In this document: positions 7,772-16,899 of the stretch, piece after piece
Position numbering within the stretch: position 1 is the stretch's first letter
How the letters are laid out: each line of letters starts with the position of its first letter
DNA from: Ga0077527 sp021300125
Lineage (GTDB): Bacteria > Pseudomonadota > Gammaproteobacteria > Burkholderiales > SG8-41
Direction: 5' to 3'
NCBI GenBank assembly: GCA_046339595.1
Contig: JBKDUF010000011.1
Coordinates: 21,247 to 85,246, forward strand
DNA: 64,000 nt
Notes under the pieces: model-generated
What the model saw: only the letters and a program-made list of their open reading frames with translations
Database searches by the model: none
What the model was told of the DNA's origin: nothing
Position numbers and translations under genes: made by a program

Positions 7772-8209
7772 ATGAACGCACCCCTGCAAAATCGCAGCCC
7801 GGGCCACGCCACCCAGAAAGGCGTGATGCTGATCGAAGCCCTGATCGGACTGCTCATTTTTATGCTGGGCATCCTGGCACTGATTGGCATGCAGGGCATC
7901 GCCATGCAATACACCATCGACGCAAAATACCGCTCTGAGGCGAGTTTCCTGGCCAACCAGATCATCGGCACGATGTGGGTGGACCGCGCCAACCTGGGGG
8001 CATACGACACCAGCGTCGGCGGAGGCACCACCGCCCGTACCGCCTGGGTTTCCAGCGTGCGGGAAACCCTTCCAGGCGCCACAGGCGCCAATGCACCGGC
8101 CATCGCGGTGAACGGCCGTCAGGCGACCGTCACCGTGTCCTGGCAACGCCCCGGAGATGCCGCGCCCAGCCGCCATCAGGCCGTGGCCCAGATCAACGAT
8201 GCGCTGTGA
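7772..8209 (+). CDS. pilV: Minor pilin PilV
   Basis: A 145-residue prepilin of the PilV family. After the leader (ATQKG) comes VMLIEALIGLLIFMLGILAL, then GMQGIAMQYTIDAKYRSEASFLANQI, typical of PilV in residues and spacing. The first pilin residue is Val rather than Phe, which is tolerated in PilV. ATG at 7772 lies 8 bases past the fimT stop. Role (family knowledge): one of the FimU-PilVWX minor pilins that prime pilus assembly and display PilY1. Confidence 0.9.
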   Translation: MNAPLQNRSPGHATQKGVMLIEALIGLLIFMLGILALIGMQGIAMQYTIDAKYRSEASFLANQIIGTMWVDRANLGAYDTSVGGGTTARTAWVSSVRETLPGATGANAPAIAVNGRQATVTVSWQRPGDAAPSRHQAVAQINDAL

Positions 8210-8218
8210 GCATTAACA

Positions 8219-9307
8219 ATGACTGATCACCGCCAATCGGGTCTCAGCCTGGTCGAATTACTGGTCGCGGTGGTGATCGGCCTCCTCGGCATCCTGGCAA
8301 TGACCCAGGTCTACCTGATGAGCGAGCAGTTCAATCGCTCCACCGCCGGTGAAGGCAGCGCCCAGACCGGGGGCCTTATCGCGCTTTACACGATGGAACG
8401 GGATATCCGCATGTCGGGCTACGGCATTGCCGACTCGACCGCGCTGGGCTGCGGCATCGTCGACTGGTATTACGAGCCGAAATACTCCAAAACCATTGAT
8501 GCCTCTTCCACGCTGCCCAACATTACCCTGTCACCCGTGGCCATCACCACCAACGGCAGCAACCCCGACAGCATCTCCATCATGTTCACGACCTCTTCGG
8601 AACGCACCATGCCGGGCAGGATCATGGGCTTCAATGCCGCTGACTCGGAGGTCACGGTCGACGGTACCGCGGGCTTCCGCAATAACGACCTGGTGCTGCT
8701 CGTCAATCTCACTGGCACCCCGCGCTGCACGATGACCAAGGTCACCCAAGTGCTGCCTGCAACCCAGGTATTGCAGATGCTTTCGGTTCCCACCGCGCCC
8801 AACAACCCGCCGTCCTGGGGCTCCTTCCCGGGCACCTACGCCAATGGCGACCTCATCCTGAACCTGGGCAACCCGGTAATACGCACCTACTCCATCAACA
8901 ACAATAAGCTGCGCGTCACCGACTCGCTGCTGCAGGCAGCCGGCTCCGCAGCCTCCGACCTTGTCGACGGCGTGGTCGACCTGCGCGCCCAATACGGCAT
9001 GGACAACGGAGTGGGCGGGGTGGCGAACGACGGCATCGTCGACCAGTACACGAACAGCAGCCCCACCACCTCCGAGCAATGGCAGCAGCTGCTCTCGGTC
9101 CGGCTCGGCTTGCTGGCGCGTATCGGCGTTTACGAGAAACCCGCCACGGGCGCCAACTGCGATGCCACCACCACGGCCCGGACCTGGTCTGGAGGCACGT
9201 TTTCCCGGCTTGACCTCGCCACGCTGACCAGCGAGGACCGCTGCTACCGCTACCGGGTGTTCGAGACGGTGATCCCCCTGCGCAACATGATCTGGAGGGC
9301 CTCGTGA
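8219..9307 (+). CDS. pilW: Minor pilin PilW
   Basis: A 362-residue prepilin. The leader ends QSG and the helix LSLVELLVAVVIGLLGILAM follows, with the segment QVYLMSEQFNRSTAGEGSAQTGGLIALYTMERDIRMSGYG typical of PilW. The large C-terminal domain carries paired cysteines and ends EDRCYRYRVFETVIPLRNMIW, also a PilW hallmark. It starts 9 bases after pilV. It probably acts with pilV and pilX in pilus priming and PilY1 presentation. Confidence 0.92.
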   Translation: MTDHRQSGLSLVELLVAVVIGLLGILAMTQVYLMSEQFNRSTAGEGSAQTGGLIALYTMERDIRMSGYGIADSTALGCGIVDWYYEPKYSKTIDASSTLPNITLSPVAITTNGSNPDSISIMFTTSSERTMPGRIMGFNAADSEVTVDGTAGFRNNDLVLLVNLTGTPRCTMTKVTQVLPATQVLQMLSVPTAPNNPPSWGSFPGTYANGDLILNLGNPVIRTYSINNNKLRVTDSLLQAAGSAASDLVDGVVDLRAQYGMDNGVGGVANDGIVDQYTNSSPTTSEQWQQLLSVRLGLLARIGVYEKPATGANCDATTTARTWSGGTFSRLDLATLTSEDRCYRYRVFETVIPLRNMIWRAS

Positions 9308-9891
9308 TGCACAACTCACCTGCCGGCGAGCGCGGCGTGGTGCTGTTTACAGCACTGATCGTGCTGGTGGCGATGACGCTGGCAGGCATTGCCCTGATGC
9401 GCCGCGTCGACAGTGGCACGCTGATCGCCGCCAATCAGGCTTTCCGCCAGGCCGCCACCCATATCGCAGACCTTGGCATCGAAGCCGCCCGCAACTGGCT
9501 GACCACCACCAGTGTCTCCCTGAATGCCGATTCCGGCGCCAGCGCTTACTACTCCACCTGGCAGGAAAATATAGATCTCCTGGGCAATGACCCCGGCAAG
9601 ACCGACTTTGACTGGGGCACTGCCACCGTGACCACTGGCGCCCATGCCGGACCCGCCGGCTACACGGTACGATACGTCATTCACCGCCTGTGCCAGGTTT
9701 CCGGCAATCCCCTCAGCGCAAACTGCGTCCGAACCAATGTCAGCGCGACCTCGACCCAGACCAGCACCCGTGGTGCCGCAGCCTATGGCCAGTACGCCAT
9801 ATCGGTCCCGGTCTCCGCGATGTACCGGATAACCGTGCGGGTTGAGGGCCCCCGCAACACCCTGAGCTACGTCCAGGCCACCGTCTTCTAG
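9304..9891 (+). CDS. pilX: Minor pilin PilX
   Basis: A 195-residue PilX-type protein. The N-terminus ERGVVLFTALIVLVAMTLAGIALMR is the PilX helix, which lacks Glu5 as PilX usually does, followed by NQAFRQAATHIADLGIEAA. GTG at 9304 overlaps the pilW stop (GTGATG), and the next ATG at 9307 is an equal alternative. The C-terminus ends in SYVQATVF. It lies directly ahead of pilY1, the standard pilX-pilY1 order. Confidence 0.88.
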   Translation: MMHNSPAGERGVVLFTALIVLVAMTLAGIALMRRVDSGTLIAANQAFRQAATHIADLGIEAARNWLTTTSVSLNADSGASAYYSTWQENIDLLGNDPGKTDFDWGTATVTTGAHAGPAGYTVRYVIHRLCQVSGNPLSANCVRTNVSATSTQTSTRGAAAYGQYAISVPVSAMYRITVRVEGPRNTLSYVQATVF

Positions 9892-9918
9892 CAAACCCCC
9901 AGACCCAGGAACCACGCC

Positions 9919-12900
9919 ATGCGCTCAAGATTGAATTCCAGGCAGCTCCAGGCCGCGATACCCGCCCTCGCCATGCTGGGCGCGGCGCTGGGCGCACACG
10001 CTGCCGCCACAGACATCGCCAGCGGGCCGCTGGGCCAGCCCGCCACCAGCGTCAAGCCGAATGTCCTGCTGATCCTCGATGACTCCGGCTCGATGTCGCT
10101 GCAATACACGCCGGATAACATCCCGAGCTGCCTCAGTTCGCGAGACCTCGGGTTCGCAGCGGTCCCGCCTGTCAACCCGCTGAGCTGCTTGTCCTTTGAA
10201 CCGCCGTCGCGGTCAGCACAGTTGAACACACAGTATTACAACCCGCGCATCCGCTATTTTCCGGCGGTCAACTACGACGGCAGCTCCAAAGGCGAGATGA
10301 ACGCGGCAGCGACCAGCAACTGGACCGCCGTGCCTACCGACAATGTCAGCACGACAACTGATAACTCGGGGCGGGTTGGCCCCAACTGGAATTCATGGGT
10401 CAACGTCTCGACCTTCAACCTGGCGAGCGGCTTTCCCGACCAAGTCTACTGCACCAGCCCGACAGCCGATGTCAACGACACCAGCGTTTGCAAAAGCAAC
10501 AGCTCCTATACCTACCCCAACGTCGAGTTCGGCTTCCGCGCGGAAGTGTCTGGCACGCCCAAACTCAAACTGGGCGCGCCCTACTACTACGAGATCCTAG
10601 CCACGGAATTCTGCACCAACATCTCGCTCACCAACTGCGTCAGCGCCCAGGCGCCGACCGTGGTGGGCGGTGTAACCTACGACGTGCCGGCGCCGGTGCG
10701 CTATTGCGACAGCGTCAATCTCACCAACTGCCGGGCCCGCTACGACAGCACGTTTCGTTTCCCGAAGTATCTGGGAAACGTGACATCGGCCCCGACGCCG
10801 GGCGCGAGCGCCCGGGGAACGCTCGTCGTGACCCAGGGCGATGCGGGACCGATCACCATCAACCAGATCACCATCACCAGGCCGGGGTCAACCGTACCGG
10901 TGAATCTGCTAGGCACCCCGCTCACCCTCGCGGCCACCAACTCCGACGGCAATATCTTTACAGCCGGCACCGCCATCCGCGACCGCATCAACGCCAATTT
11001 TGGAGGCCACGGTTACGTGGCCTTGAGCGTTGTCTACAATGGTGCCGCCAAAACAGCCACCGTAACCATCGCGACCCCCGCCGTGTCCGCCGATGACAAC
11101 GGCTCGGTCATCAATGTCATTGCGCCGGCGACCACGCCGACCACACCCGCCTCGATCAGCTTCAACATCGGTAGCGCCGACAACGCCGCAGACAAAGTCA
11201 ACTCGATCGGCATCGGACCCGGCGGCGGCCCGGTCACCAGCCTGGTCACCGGGACCATCACCTGCGGGTCGGGCTGCACCAATAACAGCATGGCCACCCT
11301 GGTGCGCAGCCGGATCAACGACAACACCGCCACCCATGGCTACACCGCCAGCGGAATCAACAACACGGTCACCATCACCGCGCCCGCCGGCACCGGCAGT
11401 GAGCGAAACGGCTGGCCCCTGGTTTTTTCACAATCCGGCCTCTCCGCCGTGACCGGCTCCCTCGCCAACGGCATCACTCCCGGCGATCTGGCCCACACCA
11501 AGGTCAATTTCTCGGGGGGCATTTCGCCCTCCGGAACCGCCTGGTCGCGGCAAAATGTCGGCCTATTTGTGCGCACCGACATCGTCCCGGGGCAGGACTT
11601 TCCGCGTCATCCCGGGCGCACTGATTGCGCAAGTCCGACCGTCTGCACCTACAGCGAGGAAATGACCAACTTCGCCAACTGGTTCGCCTATTACCGCACC
11701 CGCATGCACATGGCGAAAACAGCCATCGGCCGCGCCTTCGTCCCCCTGGGCAGCGACTACCGCGTCGGATTCAAGGTCATCAACCACACCGCCGCCCGCT
11801 TCCTTGCGGTCAATGATTTCACCACCAATGCCGGCGGCCAAAAACAGAGTTTTTTCACCCAGCTCTACAACACCCCCCCCTCGGGCGGAACCCCCCTTCC
11901 ATCGGCGCTCTCCCGCGCCGGCCGCTACTACGGCAACAAACAGCCCGACGGCATGCCAGCGAGCCCGATCCAGCTCGCCTGCCAGCCCAGCTACGCCATC
12001 CTGACCACCGACGGGATTTGGGGCGCAGGCGGGGCCTTTCAGCTGGACGGCAGCACACTTGTCGGGGACCAGGACGGCGTTAACTCGGGGTTCTCCACCC
12101 GGGCCGTCGGCGCCTTTGACGCGTTGCAAGTCGGCAATACGCTGGCCGACGTGGCCATGTATTACTACAAGACCGATCTGCGGACCGACCTGGCCAACCA
12201 GGTGCCGTCAACCCAGAAGGACAGCGCCTCCCACCAGCGCATGGTGACTTTCACCGTCGGCATGGGCGTCTCCGGACTGCTCACATACGACCCCAACTAC
12301 GAAGCCCAGACCAGCGGTGATTTTTTTGACATCAAGCAGGGCACCAAGAACTGGCCGTCACCCTTTACCAGTAGCGAGGCCAAAGTCGATGACCTTTGGC
12401 ATGCCGCTGTCAACGGACGCGGCACCTACTTCAGCGCCCAGGACCCCTCAACTCTGGCCAACGGCCTGGCCGAAACCCTCAACGCGGTTCAAGCGCGGCT
12501 GGGCGCCGGCGCCGCCGCGGCCACCTCCAACCTGCAACCGGTGGCCGGCGACAATTTTGCCTTTACCGCCCAGTATGAAACCGTGAACTGGACCGGAGAC
12601 CTCAAAGCCAGAACCATCGACCTGAGCAACGGCATCGTGTCCACACGCGAGCTATGGTCGGCGCAGACCCTGCTCAACAGCCGCTCGCACACCACCCGCA
12701 AGATCTACACCTTTGATGCGGCCGACACCGTCATCGGTGCCACGGTCACCGTCAACGGCGTTGCGCGCGCCCAGAACGCCAACCGTCTGCGCAGCTTCTG
12801 CCCGCCTGACACCCCCAGCGCCGAGAATCCCGCCTGCAGCGACGGCGGACTGCTCAGCGCCAGCGAGATATCAACCCATTTCAATCCCCTGGGTGGAGCC

Positions 12901-14727
12901 AACGGTGCACTGCTCCAATCCGTGCCGTGGTCCGTGGACGGCAGCAATCGCCATCTGGTGGCCACCGGCGCGACCCTGGTCAACTACCTGCGCGGAGACC
13001 GGACCAACGAATTATCCAGCTTTACCGCGAGTGGACTCACCGACCTTTACCGCGAGCGCACGGCGGTGCTCGGGGATATCGTGAACGCGCAGCCGGCCTA
13101 CATGAAAGTGCCGCCATTCCAGTATGGCGACCCGTTTTACGGCGATTTCAAGAGTAATAACGCCGCCCGGATCGGTACGGTCTTCGCCGCGGCCAACGAC
13201 GGCATGCTGCATGCGTTCGAGACTGATCCGGACAACAACCCTTATTTCCAGACCGCGGGCATTGGCACACCGGTAACTTCCGACGATACCTTCACCGGCA
13301 CCCTCAACACCAGCCCGATCAACGGCGAGGGCGCAGAGCGTTGGGCCTACATCCCGACCCTGGTGTTTCCGACCCTGAAGCGGCTGGCCGAAAGCAATTA
13401 CGCGACCAACCACCGCTTCCTCACCGATGGCTCGCCGGTCCTGGGCGATGTTTGCTTCGGACACACCACTGCAGTTCCCTGTTCGAGCGTCTCGAACTGG
13501 AAAACAATCCTGGTGGCCGGACTCAATGCCGGCGGGCGTGGCTTTTACGCCCTGGATGTCACCGATCCAGCCAATCCGCGGGGGCTTTGGGAACTCAAGG
13601 GCGGCACCGGAACCACCTGCCTCAACGACACCCAGGCGAACTCCGGCACTTTCGGCGAGGACTGCAACATCGGCCTGTCCTTCGGCAACCCGATCATCGT
13701 CAAGCGTCCCTCTGACGGGCGCTGGGTGGTGCTGCTGACCTCGGGCTACAACAACATCAGCCCCGGTAACGGCAAAGGCTATCTCTACGTGGTCGACGCC
13801 CAGACCGGCATGATCCTGCAGCGCCTTGGCACCGGCGCTGGTTGCGACGGCGTCAGCGCCACCGCTCCCTGCAGCGCCGGCACTGTCGATCCCAGCGGCT
13901 TGTCGCGCATCAATGCCTGGGTGAACGACGCCAGCGAGAACAACACTGCACTGAGCGTCTACGGCGGTGATCTCAAGGGCAACCTTTGGCGCTTCCAGCT
14001 CGAAAACACCACGGGGGTTGCCGCCAACACGGTGACCCGCATCACCACCTTGGTTGACAGCGTCGGGCAAGCCCAGCCTTTGACAACCCGCCCTGAACTG
14101 TCAATGATCGCCAACAGCCGCATCGTCTATGTCGGCACGGGCAAGCTGCTTGGCAACTCGGACCGCATAAACGCCGCGCGCCAGAGCGTGTATGCGATCA
14201 AGGATCCCATGACCAATTCAACCTCGCCGGTCTACACCGCCATCCGCGGTGCAACCGGCTTCGTGCAGCAAACGCTCAGCCTGATCGACGGAGAGACCGA
14301 CCGCCGCACCACCACTAACAATTCAGTCAACCTGTCCAATGACAACGGCTGGTATGTCGACCTGCCCGATGGCGGTGGTTCGGATCCTTCGGAAAGGGTC
14401 AACGTCGACCCGGTGCTGCAGCTGGGAACCCTGGTGGTGCCGTCGAACATACCCGCTGAGGAGGACTGTCTCGCGGGAGGCTTTGGATGGATCAATTTCA
14501 TGGACGCGCGCAGCGGCAGCTTCGTCCCCGGCGTCAGCCAGAACCTGTCAGGCACGCGCATCGGCTCCTCTCTTGTGGTCGGCATCAACGTCGTGCAACT
14601 GCCCGGCGGCTCGGTCAGAACCATCGTCACCACAGCTGAAAACCAGCAGTTGACACAGGAAACCCCGGCCGCCGCCACGACCACCCAGGGTCGCCGCGTC
14701 TCCTGGCGTGAACTGTTTGTCGACTGA
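9919..14727 (+). CDS. pilY1: PilY1-type pilus tip adhesin/assembly protein
   Basis: A 1602-residue exported protein. Signal peptide at about 1-28, then a VWA-like start NVLLILDDSGSM (MIDAS D54-x-S56-x-S58), a VWA core with Cys-rich inserts up to about 860, and the C-terminal PilY1 beta-propeller (VLGDIVNAQPAYM, FAAANDGMLHAFETD, HRFLTDGSPVLGDV, GRGFYALDVTDPANP, VYGGDLKGNLWRFQL). The calcium loop that precedes the last motif in Pseudomonas PilY1 looks degraded (DASENNTAL, about 1337-1345). Residues about 300-520 are an insertion with two related copies of a module (RDRINAN..GHGYVA..TVTIATPA and RSRINDNTATHGYTA..TVTITAPAG). It is the last of the minor-pilin operon. Confidence 0.93.
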   Translation: MRSRLNSRQLQAAIPALAMLGAALGAHAAATDIASGPLGQPATSVKPNVLLILDDSGSMSLQYTPDNIPSCLSSRDLGFAAVPPVNPLSCLSFEPPSRSAQLNTQYYNPRIRYFPAVNYDGSSKGEMNAAATSNWTAVPTDNVSTTTDNSGRVGPNWNSWVNVSTFNLASGFPDQVYCTSPTADVNDTSVCKSNSSYTYPNVEFGFRAEVSGTPKLKLGAPYYYEILATEFCTNISLTNCVSAQAPTVVGGVTYDVPAPVRYCDSVNLTNCRARYDSTFRFPKYLGNVTSAPTPGASARGTLVVTQGDAGPITINQITITRPGSTVPVNLLGTPLTLAATNSDGNIFTAGTAIRDRINANFGGHGYVALSVVYNGAAKTATVTIATPAVSADDNGSVINVIAPATTPTTPASISFNIGSADNAADKVNSIGIGPGGGPVTSLVTGTITCGSGCTNNSMATLVRSRINDNTATHGYTASGINNTVTITAPAGTGSERNGWPLVFSQSGLSAVTGSLANGITPGDLAHTKVNFSGGISPSGTAWSRQNVGLFVRTDIVPGQDFPRHPGRTDCASPTVCTYSEEMTNFANWFAYYRTRMHMAKTAIGRAFVPLGSDYRVGFKVINHTAARFLAVNDFTTNAGGQKQSFFTQLYNTPPSGGTPLPSALSRAGRYYGNKQPDGMPASPIQLACQPSYAILTTDGIWGAGGAFQLDGSTLVGDQDGVNSGFSTRAVGAFDALQVGNTLADVAMYYYKTDLRTDLANQVPSTQKDSASHQRMVTFTVGMGVSGLLTYDPNYEAQTSGDFFDIKQGTKNWPSPFTSSEAKVDDLWHAAVNGRGTYFSAQDPSTLANGLAETLNAVQARLGAGAAAATSNLQPVAGDNFAFTAQYETVNWTGDLKARTIDLSNGIVSTRELWSAQTLLNSRSHTTRKIYTFDAADTVIGATVTVNGVARAQNANRLRSFCPPDTPSAENPACSDGGLLSASEISTHFNPLGGANGALLQSVPWSVDGSNRHLVATGATLVNYLRGDRTNELSSFTASGLTDLYRERTAVLGDIVNAQPAYMKVPPFQYGDPFYGDFKSNNAARIGTVFAAANDGMLHAFETDPDNNPYFQTAGIGTPVTSDDTFTGTLNTSPINGEGAERWAYIPTLVFPTLKRLAESNYATNHRFLTDGSPVLGDVCFGHTTAVPCSSVSNWKTILVAGLNAGGRGFYALDVTDPANPRGLWELKGGTGTTCLNDTQANSGTFGEDCNIGLSFGNPIIVKRPSDGRWVVLLTSGYNNISPGNGKGYLYVVDAQTGMILQRLGTGAGCDGVSATAPCSAGTVDPSGLSRINAWVNDASENNTALSVYGGDLKGNLWRFQLENTTGVAANTVTRITTLVDSVGQAQPLTTRPELSMIANSRIVYVGTGKLLGNSDRINAARQSVYAIKDPMTNSTSPVYTAIRGATGFVQQTLSLIDGETDRRTTTNNSVNLSNDNGWYVDLPDGGGSDPSERVNVDPVLQLGTLVVPSNIPAEEDCLAGGFGWINFMDARSGSFVPGVSQNLSGTRIGSSLVVGINVVQLPGGSVRTIVTTAENQQLTQETPAAATTTQGRRVSWRELFVD

Positions 14728-14749
14728 TTCGCCGGATCTCCACCCGGTC

Positions 14750-15394
14750 ATGCCGGCTGCAAAAATGACTTTCCATCCGCCACTTGTCCGGCTTGGCAGT
14801 GCACTCGGCGTGTCTGTGATGCTGCACGCCCTCCTGCTCCTCGGCGGCTGGCGAGGATACGGCGGTACGGGCTGGTCCCTGGCGGGCAGTCCCGCGCTGC
14901 CGCTTTCGGCGACCCTCCATGCCGGAGACCCCATGGCCAGAGTATCGGCGCCGCATCCGCCCGGGCCGGACTTGCGCAGTCCAGTTGACGGTGTTGAGAC
15001 ATCCACTGCCAGCCCCGAACGCAAGAGGCCGGGCCCGGATCATCCAGTTGCGCTGTTTCCGCCGCTGCACTACTACCCGGCGCGTGAACTGGATGTACGG
15101 CCGCAAATCCGCACCCAAATCGAACCCGCTTACCCAGCCAGTGCATCTGAGCAGGCGCAGTCGGCGGTAATTCGCGTGAGGATCCTCATTGATGCCAGTG
15201 GCGGTGTCGATAGCATCAGCGCACTGGACCGCAACAGTACAGACCCCTTCGCACTGGCGGCCATCACCGCTTTCCGCGCAGCTCGCTACTTGCCCGGTAT
15301 GAGGGCAGGCGTGGCTGTGCCAAGCGAAATCATCGTCGAGGTGAATTTTGAAAGCCTGAAAACCGCCGAAGCCTTCCAGCGCCAGCGCTATTGA
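14750..15394 (+). CDS. TonB-family C-terminal domain protein
   Basis: About 214 residues. One N-terminal transmembrane helix (LGVSVMLHALLLLGGW), a Pro-rich linker, and a C-terminal TonB-like beta-alpha-beta domain (YPASASEQAQSAVIRVRILIDASGGVDSI, AAITAFRAARYLPGM, EIIVEVNFE). The start is uncertain (14708, 14750 or 14765) because no ribosome site is clear. There are no exbB/exbD genes nearby. It follows pilY1 by about 20 bases and may be part of that operon. It could energise an outer-membrane receptor or serve as an envelope anchor for the pilus system (inference). Confidence 0.78.
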   Translation: MPAAKMTFHPPLVRLGSALGVSVMLHALLLLGGWRGYGGTGWSLAGSPALPLSATLHAGDPMARVSAPHPPGPDLRSPVDGVETSTASPERKRPGPDHPVALFPPLHYYPARELDVRPQIRTQIEPAYPASASEQAQSAVIRVRILIDASGGVDSISALDRNSTDPFALAAITAFRAARYLPGMRAGVAVPSEIIVEVNFESLKTAEAFQRQRY

Positions 15395-15412
15395 ATGACC
15401 CGCAACACGGGA

Positions 15413-16348
15413 TCAGGCGCAGCCCGTTGGAGCAAGCCCTTTGGGCAGCGGAAAGGTGATGTTTTCGGTGATGCCAGGCAGCGTGTGCACCCCAGTCGCG
15501 CCCAGCCCGCGCAGACGTTCAATCACGGCCTGCACCAGCACTTCCGGCGCAGAGGCTCCGGCAGTGATGCCGACCACTTTCTTTCCGGACACCCACTCCG
15601 GCCGCAGTTCGCCGGCATTGTCAACCATGTAGGCGGGAACGCCCTGTTGCTCGGCAACCTCGCGCAGCCGGTTGGAGTTGGAACTGTTGGGCGAACCGAC
15701 CACGACCACCACCTCGCAGCGCTGCGCCAGCACCTTGACCGCGTCCTGGCGGTTCTGGGTGGCGTAGCAGATATCATCCTTTTTCGGCCCCACGATCCTC
15801 GAAAAACGCGCCTTCAGCGCGGCTACGGTGCGCGCGGCATCGTCCATGGAGAGCGTGGTCTGGGTGACATAGGCGAGGTTGTTCTCGTCGCCGACAACCA
15901 GTGATGCCACATCCTCCGGCGCCTCGACCAGATACATGCCGCCCTCGCTCTGGCCCATGGTGCCCTCCACCTCGGGATGGCCGCGGTGGCCGATCATCAC
16001 GATCTCACGGCCCTGCTCGCGCATCTTCGCCACCTCGACATGCACCTTGGTCACCAGCGGGCAGGTCGCATCAAACACCTTGAGCCCGCGGGCCTCGGCT
16101 TCGCGGCGCACTTCCTGCGATACACCGTGGGCACTGAAAATCAGCGTGCTGCCGGCGGGCACTTCGTCCAGTGTCTCGACAAACACCGCGCCCTTGCCGC
16201 GCAGGTCGTTGACGACACAGCTGTTGTGCACGACTTCGTGGCGCACGTAGATCGGCGCGCCGTGGAGTGCGAGCGCGCGCTCGACGATCTCGATCGCGCG
16301 ATCGACGCCGGCGCAGAAACCACGGGGATTGGCGAGCAGGACTTGCAT
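15413..16348 (-). CDS. ispH: 4-hydroxy-3-methylbut-2-enyl diphosphate reductase
   Basis: A 311-residue IspH (LytB), the last enzyme of the non-mevalonate isoprenoid pathway, which reduces HMBPP to IPP and DMAPP with a [4Fe-4S] cluster. All three cluster cysteines are visible (NPRGFCAGVDRAI, DATCPLVTK, DDICYATQNRQDAV), as are the EExx-type and Ser-Asn ligands (GSPNSSNSNRLREV). It is the last gene of ribF-ileS-lspA-ispH. The FKBP-type slpA gene often found between lspA and ispH is absent. dxs and ispA are also in this window at 41.9-44.7 kb. Confidence 0.97.
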   Translation of the reverse strand: MQVLLANPRGFCAGVDRAIEIVERALALHGAPIYVRHEVVHNSCVVNDLRGKGAVFVETLDEVPAGSTLIFSAHGVSQEVRREAEARGLKVFDATCPLVTKVHVEVAKMREQGREIVMIGHRGHPEVEGTMGQSEGGMYLVEAPEDVASLVVGDENNLAYVTQTTLSMDDAARTVAALKARFSRIVGPKKDDICYATQNRQDAVKVLAQRCEVVVVVGSPNSSNSNRLREVAEQQGVPAYMVDNAGELRPEWVSGKKVVGITAGASAPEVLVQAVIERLRGLGATGVHTLPGITENITFPLPKGLAPTGCA

Positions 16349-16419
16349 GGCGCGGATTATAGCCTGGGGTAAATGCCGGACATCGGGCGTTGAAAAATTA
16401 TATCAATAAAATCAAATAC

Positions 16420-16899
16420 TTATGACCGTTCTGGAGCCGCTTTGGCTTGCGGCCGCAGGCCGTCCCAGATCAGCAGCGCGGCGCCGCAGGTGATTGCAGA
16501 GTCGGCGACATTGAACGCCGGCCAGTGCCAGCCCGCGGCATGGAAATCGAGGAAATCCACCACCGCACCCAGCAGCACGCGATCAATGACGTTGCCGATG
16601 GCCCCGCCCAATACCAGCGCCAGCGAGGCGCAAAACAGCGTCTGCCGCGGATGCCGATGCAGGAGCCAGATGATCCAGACCGAAGCGACCAGCGCGATGC
16701 CGATGAAAAATTCGCGCTGCCAGCCGCCCGCACCGGCGAGGAAACTGAAGGCTGCGCCGGTGTTGTAGACCAGCACCAGGTTGAAAAAAGCCGTCACTTC
16801 CAGCGGCGGCCGGCCGGCAAGTGCCGCCACCGCTTCATGCTTGGTCCACTGGTCGATCACGACCACGACGGCGGACAGAAGCAGCCAGCGCCACATCAT
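16420..16899 (-). CDS. lspA: Lipoprotein signal peptidase
   Basis: A 159-residue inner-membrane aspartyl peptidase (signal peptidase II) that cleaves prolipoproteins. It has four predicted helices, the N-terminal VVVIDQWTK, NTGAAFSFLAG, and the two catalytic Asp motifs GNVIDRVLLGAVVDF and FNVADSAITCG. The start ATG overlaps the ileS stop (ATGATGA), so the two are translationally coupled. A second ATG at 16896 is an alternative start. Confidence 0.96.
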   Translation of the reverse strand: MMWRWLLLSAVVVVIDQWTKHEAVAALAGRPPLEVTAFFNLVLVYNTGAAFSFLAGAGGWQREFFIGIALVASVWIIWLLHRHPRQTLFCASLALVLGGAIGNVIDRVLLGAVVDFLDFHAAGWHWPAFNVADSAITCGAALLIWDGLRPQAKAAPERS

